From Jatrophihabitans sp. (GTDB taxonomy: Bacteria; Actinomycetota; Actinomycetes; Mycobacteriales; Jatrophihabitantaceae): DNA of 7,426 nucleotides. The stretch lies in contig JAOPVG010000363.1 of the NCBI GenBank assembly GCA_025966255.1, positions 1 through 7,426 of the forward strand, read 5' to 3'. Positions 6,163-7,426 of the stretch are shown here, piece by piece. Both the position numbers and the translations under genes were made by a program. Under the pieces are notes generated by a model. That model had not been told where the DNA came from. It saw only the letters and a program-made list of their open reading frames with translations, and made no database searches. The number at the start of each line of letters is the position of its first letter. Position 1 is the first letter of the stretch.

Positions 6163-7426
6163 TCAGCGCCGATGGCGTCGCCGTGTCGTCGGCGCCGGAA
6201 CGCCGGCGAGGGCCGCGGCCAGCTCGGTCACTGCCTGGCGCAGCGGGCTGGCCGGGCTCGACTCGCTGAGCAGCCGTCCGGAGGCCAGCGCGGCGTCGAC
6301 GGCGCGCTGGTCGGCTGGCAACAACGCGGCCGGCGAGCGTCCGGCGAACCGCTCCAACGCCGAGCGCAACTCGGTGTTCGTGTCCCCTGGCACTGCACCC
6401 GGCCGAACCCGATTCAGCACGACCCACACCGGCGCCGGTACCTCGGCATCGCGTAGGTCGCCCAGCCCGCGGACCAGCCGTTGCATGCCGATCGGATCCG
6501 CCGACCCCACGACCAGGATCAGGTCCGCGTCGTCGAGCACGGCCAACGTCGCCCCGTTGCGGCGCGGCGCGAGCGTGTCGAACGACAACTCCTCGTCAGT
6601 CTCGAGGCAGAAGCCGCAGTCGATCACCGTGAAGTCGGCCAGCGCCCGGGCCGTGGCGAGCACCGACGCGACGGCGGGTGGACGCAGCTCCGGCCAGCGC
6701 GAGGCCAACGGAATGCCGGTGAGCACCCGGAGCTCGGGCCCGAGTTGCCAGCACAGCGCCGCCAGGGCCGTCGCGTCCAACCTCTGCCCGGACGCCTGCC
6801 GGCACGCGGCCGCAAACCCCGGCGACTCGTCGAGCAGCCCGAGCACGGCGGCGACCGTCCCGCCGTACACGTCTGCATCGACCAGCAGGCTCGCCGACCC
6901 CAGCCGCGCGAATTCGTCCGCGAGAGTGACGGCCACCGTGGTGCGACCCGGCGCCCCGGTCGGCCCCCACACCGCGACGACGGTCCCCCGGCGAGCCGGC
7001 TCGTCGACGGGCACCGGCGCCCCCGCGCCCGGCGGGATGGCCATCGACGTGGACGGATCGGCGAAGGAACGCATCGGCCGCGACGAGCCCGGACCGGGGT
7101 CGGCGCCGGACGCTCGCACGGCCTCGGTCACCACCGATGCCACGACCGCGACGTCGGCGTCGTCGGGCACCACGTGCGCGATGCCGATCGCCCGCAGCCG
7201 ATCCTCCGCCCCGGTGTCGCCCCGCGGCACGACGCCCACCGGGACCACCGCGGCCGCGTGCAGTCGATCGACGGCATCGGCGTCGAGGCGCTGCACCGAC
7301 GCGGCCAGCAGCGCCGCTCGTCCTTGCCCGGACGCCGCCACGGCGAGCAGGTCGACCACGTCCACACACCGGCGCACGATCTCCACCCCGTGCGGCCCGC
7401 GTTCGAGCGCAGTGACCAGCCGCTCC
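6163..7426 (-). CDS. CpaE/MinD-like ParA-superfamily ATPase, N-terminus cut
   Basis: The frame stays open to the right edge: codons 7387-7425 read ERLVTALERGPHG and join smoothly to the rest. The GTG at 7386 is therefore internal and the true start lies outside. About 420 residues remain. The first ~90 form a receiver-like alpha/beta region (VVPVGVVPRGDTGAEDRLRA, ending IAHVVPDD) without an evident phospho-acceptor. A Pro/Ser-rich linker follows (about 95-130, counted from 7386). The P-loop domain has GPTGAPGRTT (6937-6966), the A' strand LLVDADVYGG (168-176), and the Walker B/switch II VIDCGFCLE (254-262). The canonical deviant Walker A lysines are absent, with Arg at the usual lysine place. 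This pattern fits actinobacterial CpaE-like ATPases. Relatives include CpaE of Tad pilus assembly and the mycobacterial septum protein Ssd, so roles in localisation or secretion are plausible. No tad gene follows it here. The protein ends in a basic RRRHRR tail. Confidence 0.85.
   Translation of the reverse strand, partial: ERLVTALERGPHGVEIVRRCVDVVDLLAVAASGQGRAALLAASVQRLDADAVDRLHAAAVVPVGVVPRGDTGAEDRLRAIGIAHVVPDDADVAVVASVVTEAVRASGADPGPGSSRPMRSFADPSTSMAIPPGAGAPVPVDEPARRGTVVAVWGPTGAPGRTTVAVTLADEFARLGSASLLVDADVYGGTVAAVLGLLDESPGFAAACRQASGQRLDATALAALCWQLGPELRVLTGIPLASRWPELRPPAVASVLATARALADFTVIDCGFCLETDEELSFDTLAPRRNGATLAVLDDADLILVVGSADPIGMQRLVRGLGDLRDAEVPAPVWVVLNRVRPGAVPGDTNTELRSALERFAGRSPAALLPADQRAVDAALASGRLLSESSPASPLRQAVTELAAALAGVPAPTTRRRHRR

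Noticed and set aside
7384..7386. GTG as the start of the CpaE-like gene
   Set aside because: The upstream codons read LVTALERGPHG in frame and fit the family's N-terminal region, so the gene is cut by the window edge.
1..7426. CRISPR array, tRNA, rRNA, insertion sequence or prophage genes
   Set aside because: No regular spaced repeats, cloverleaf-like segments, transposase motifs or terminal inverted repeats were seen. Nearly all bases are covered by the five genes.

Overview
The window is about 70% GC and coding density is near complete. Third codon positions are strongly G/C, and GTG starts and 4-nt gene overlaps occur. With the protein families present (a three-domain FtsK/EccC-type ATPase, a WS/DGAT acyltransferase, a mycobacterial-style PruA, a CpaE/MinD-like ATPase), this points to a chromosomal segment of a high-GC actinobacterium. 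I cannot fix the genus. There is no tRNA, rRNA, CRISPR array, transposase or obvious mobile-element edge.

Layout. From the left edge to 2396, the plus strand carries the C-terminal ~800 residues of a large FtsK/SpoIIIE-type ATPase with three tandem P-loop domains; its 5' part lies outside the window. It converges on a minus-strand block of four genes. Read in the direction of transcription (right to left) these are: a CpaE/MinD-like ParA-superfamily ATPase whose N-terminus is cut by the right edge (7426 to 6163); an 86-bp gap with a strong Shine-Dalgarno; a full-length WS/DGAT-family acyltransferase (6076 to 4598); a small acidic DUF6912-like protein whose GTG overlaps the acyltransferase stop (4601 to 4104); a 52-bp gap; and pruA, the second enzyme of proline catabolism (4051 to 2423). 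The convergent gap between the FtsK-like gene and pruA is only 26 bp.

How the genes relate. WS/DGAT and DUF6912 are almost certainly translated as a unit. The CpaE-like gene and pruA lie on the same strand with short gaps, so a four-gene transcript is possible but not shown. No shared pathway is obvious: pruA is housekeeping metabolism, the acyltransferase belongs to a storage-lipid family, and the CpaE-like ATPase belongs to a localisation/secretion family.

The most notable feature is that four nucleotide-binding or catalytic motifs have diverged: the acyltransferase active-site motif, the CpaE-like P-loop, and the second and third P-loops of the FtsK-like protein. I saw no clear novel defence or mobile system; most of the window looks like ordinary actinobacterial chromosome.
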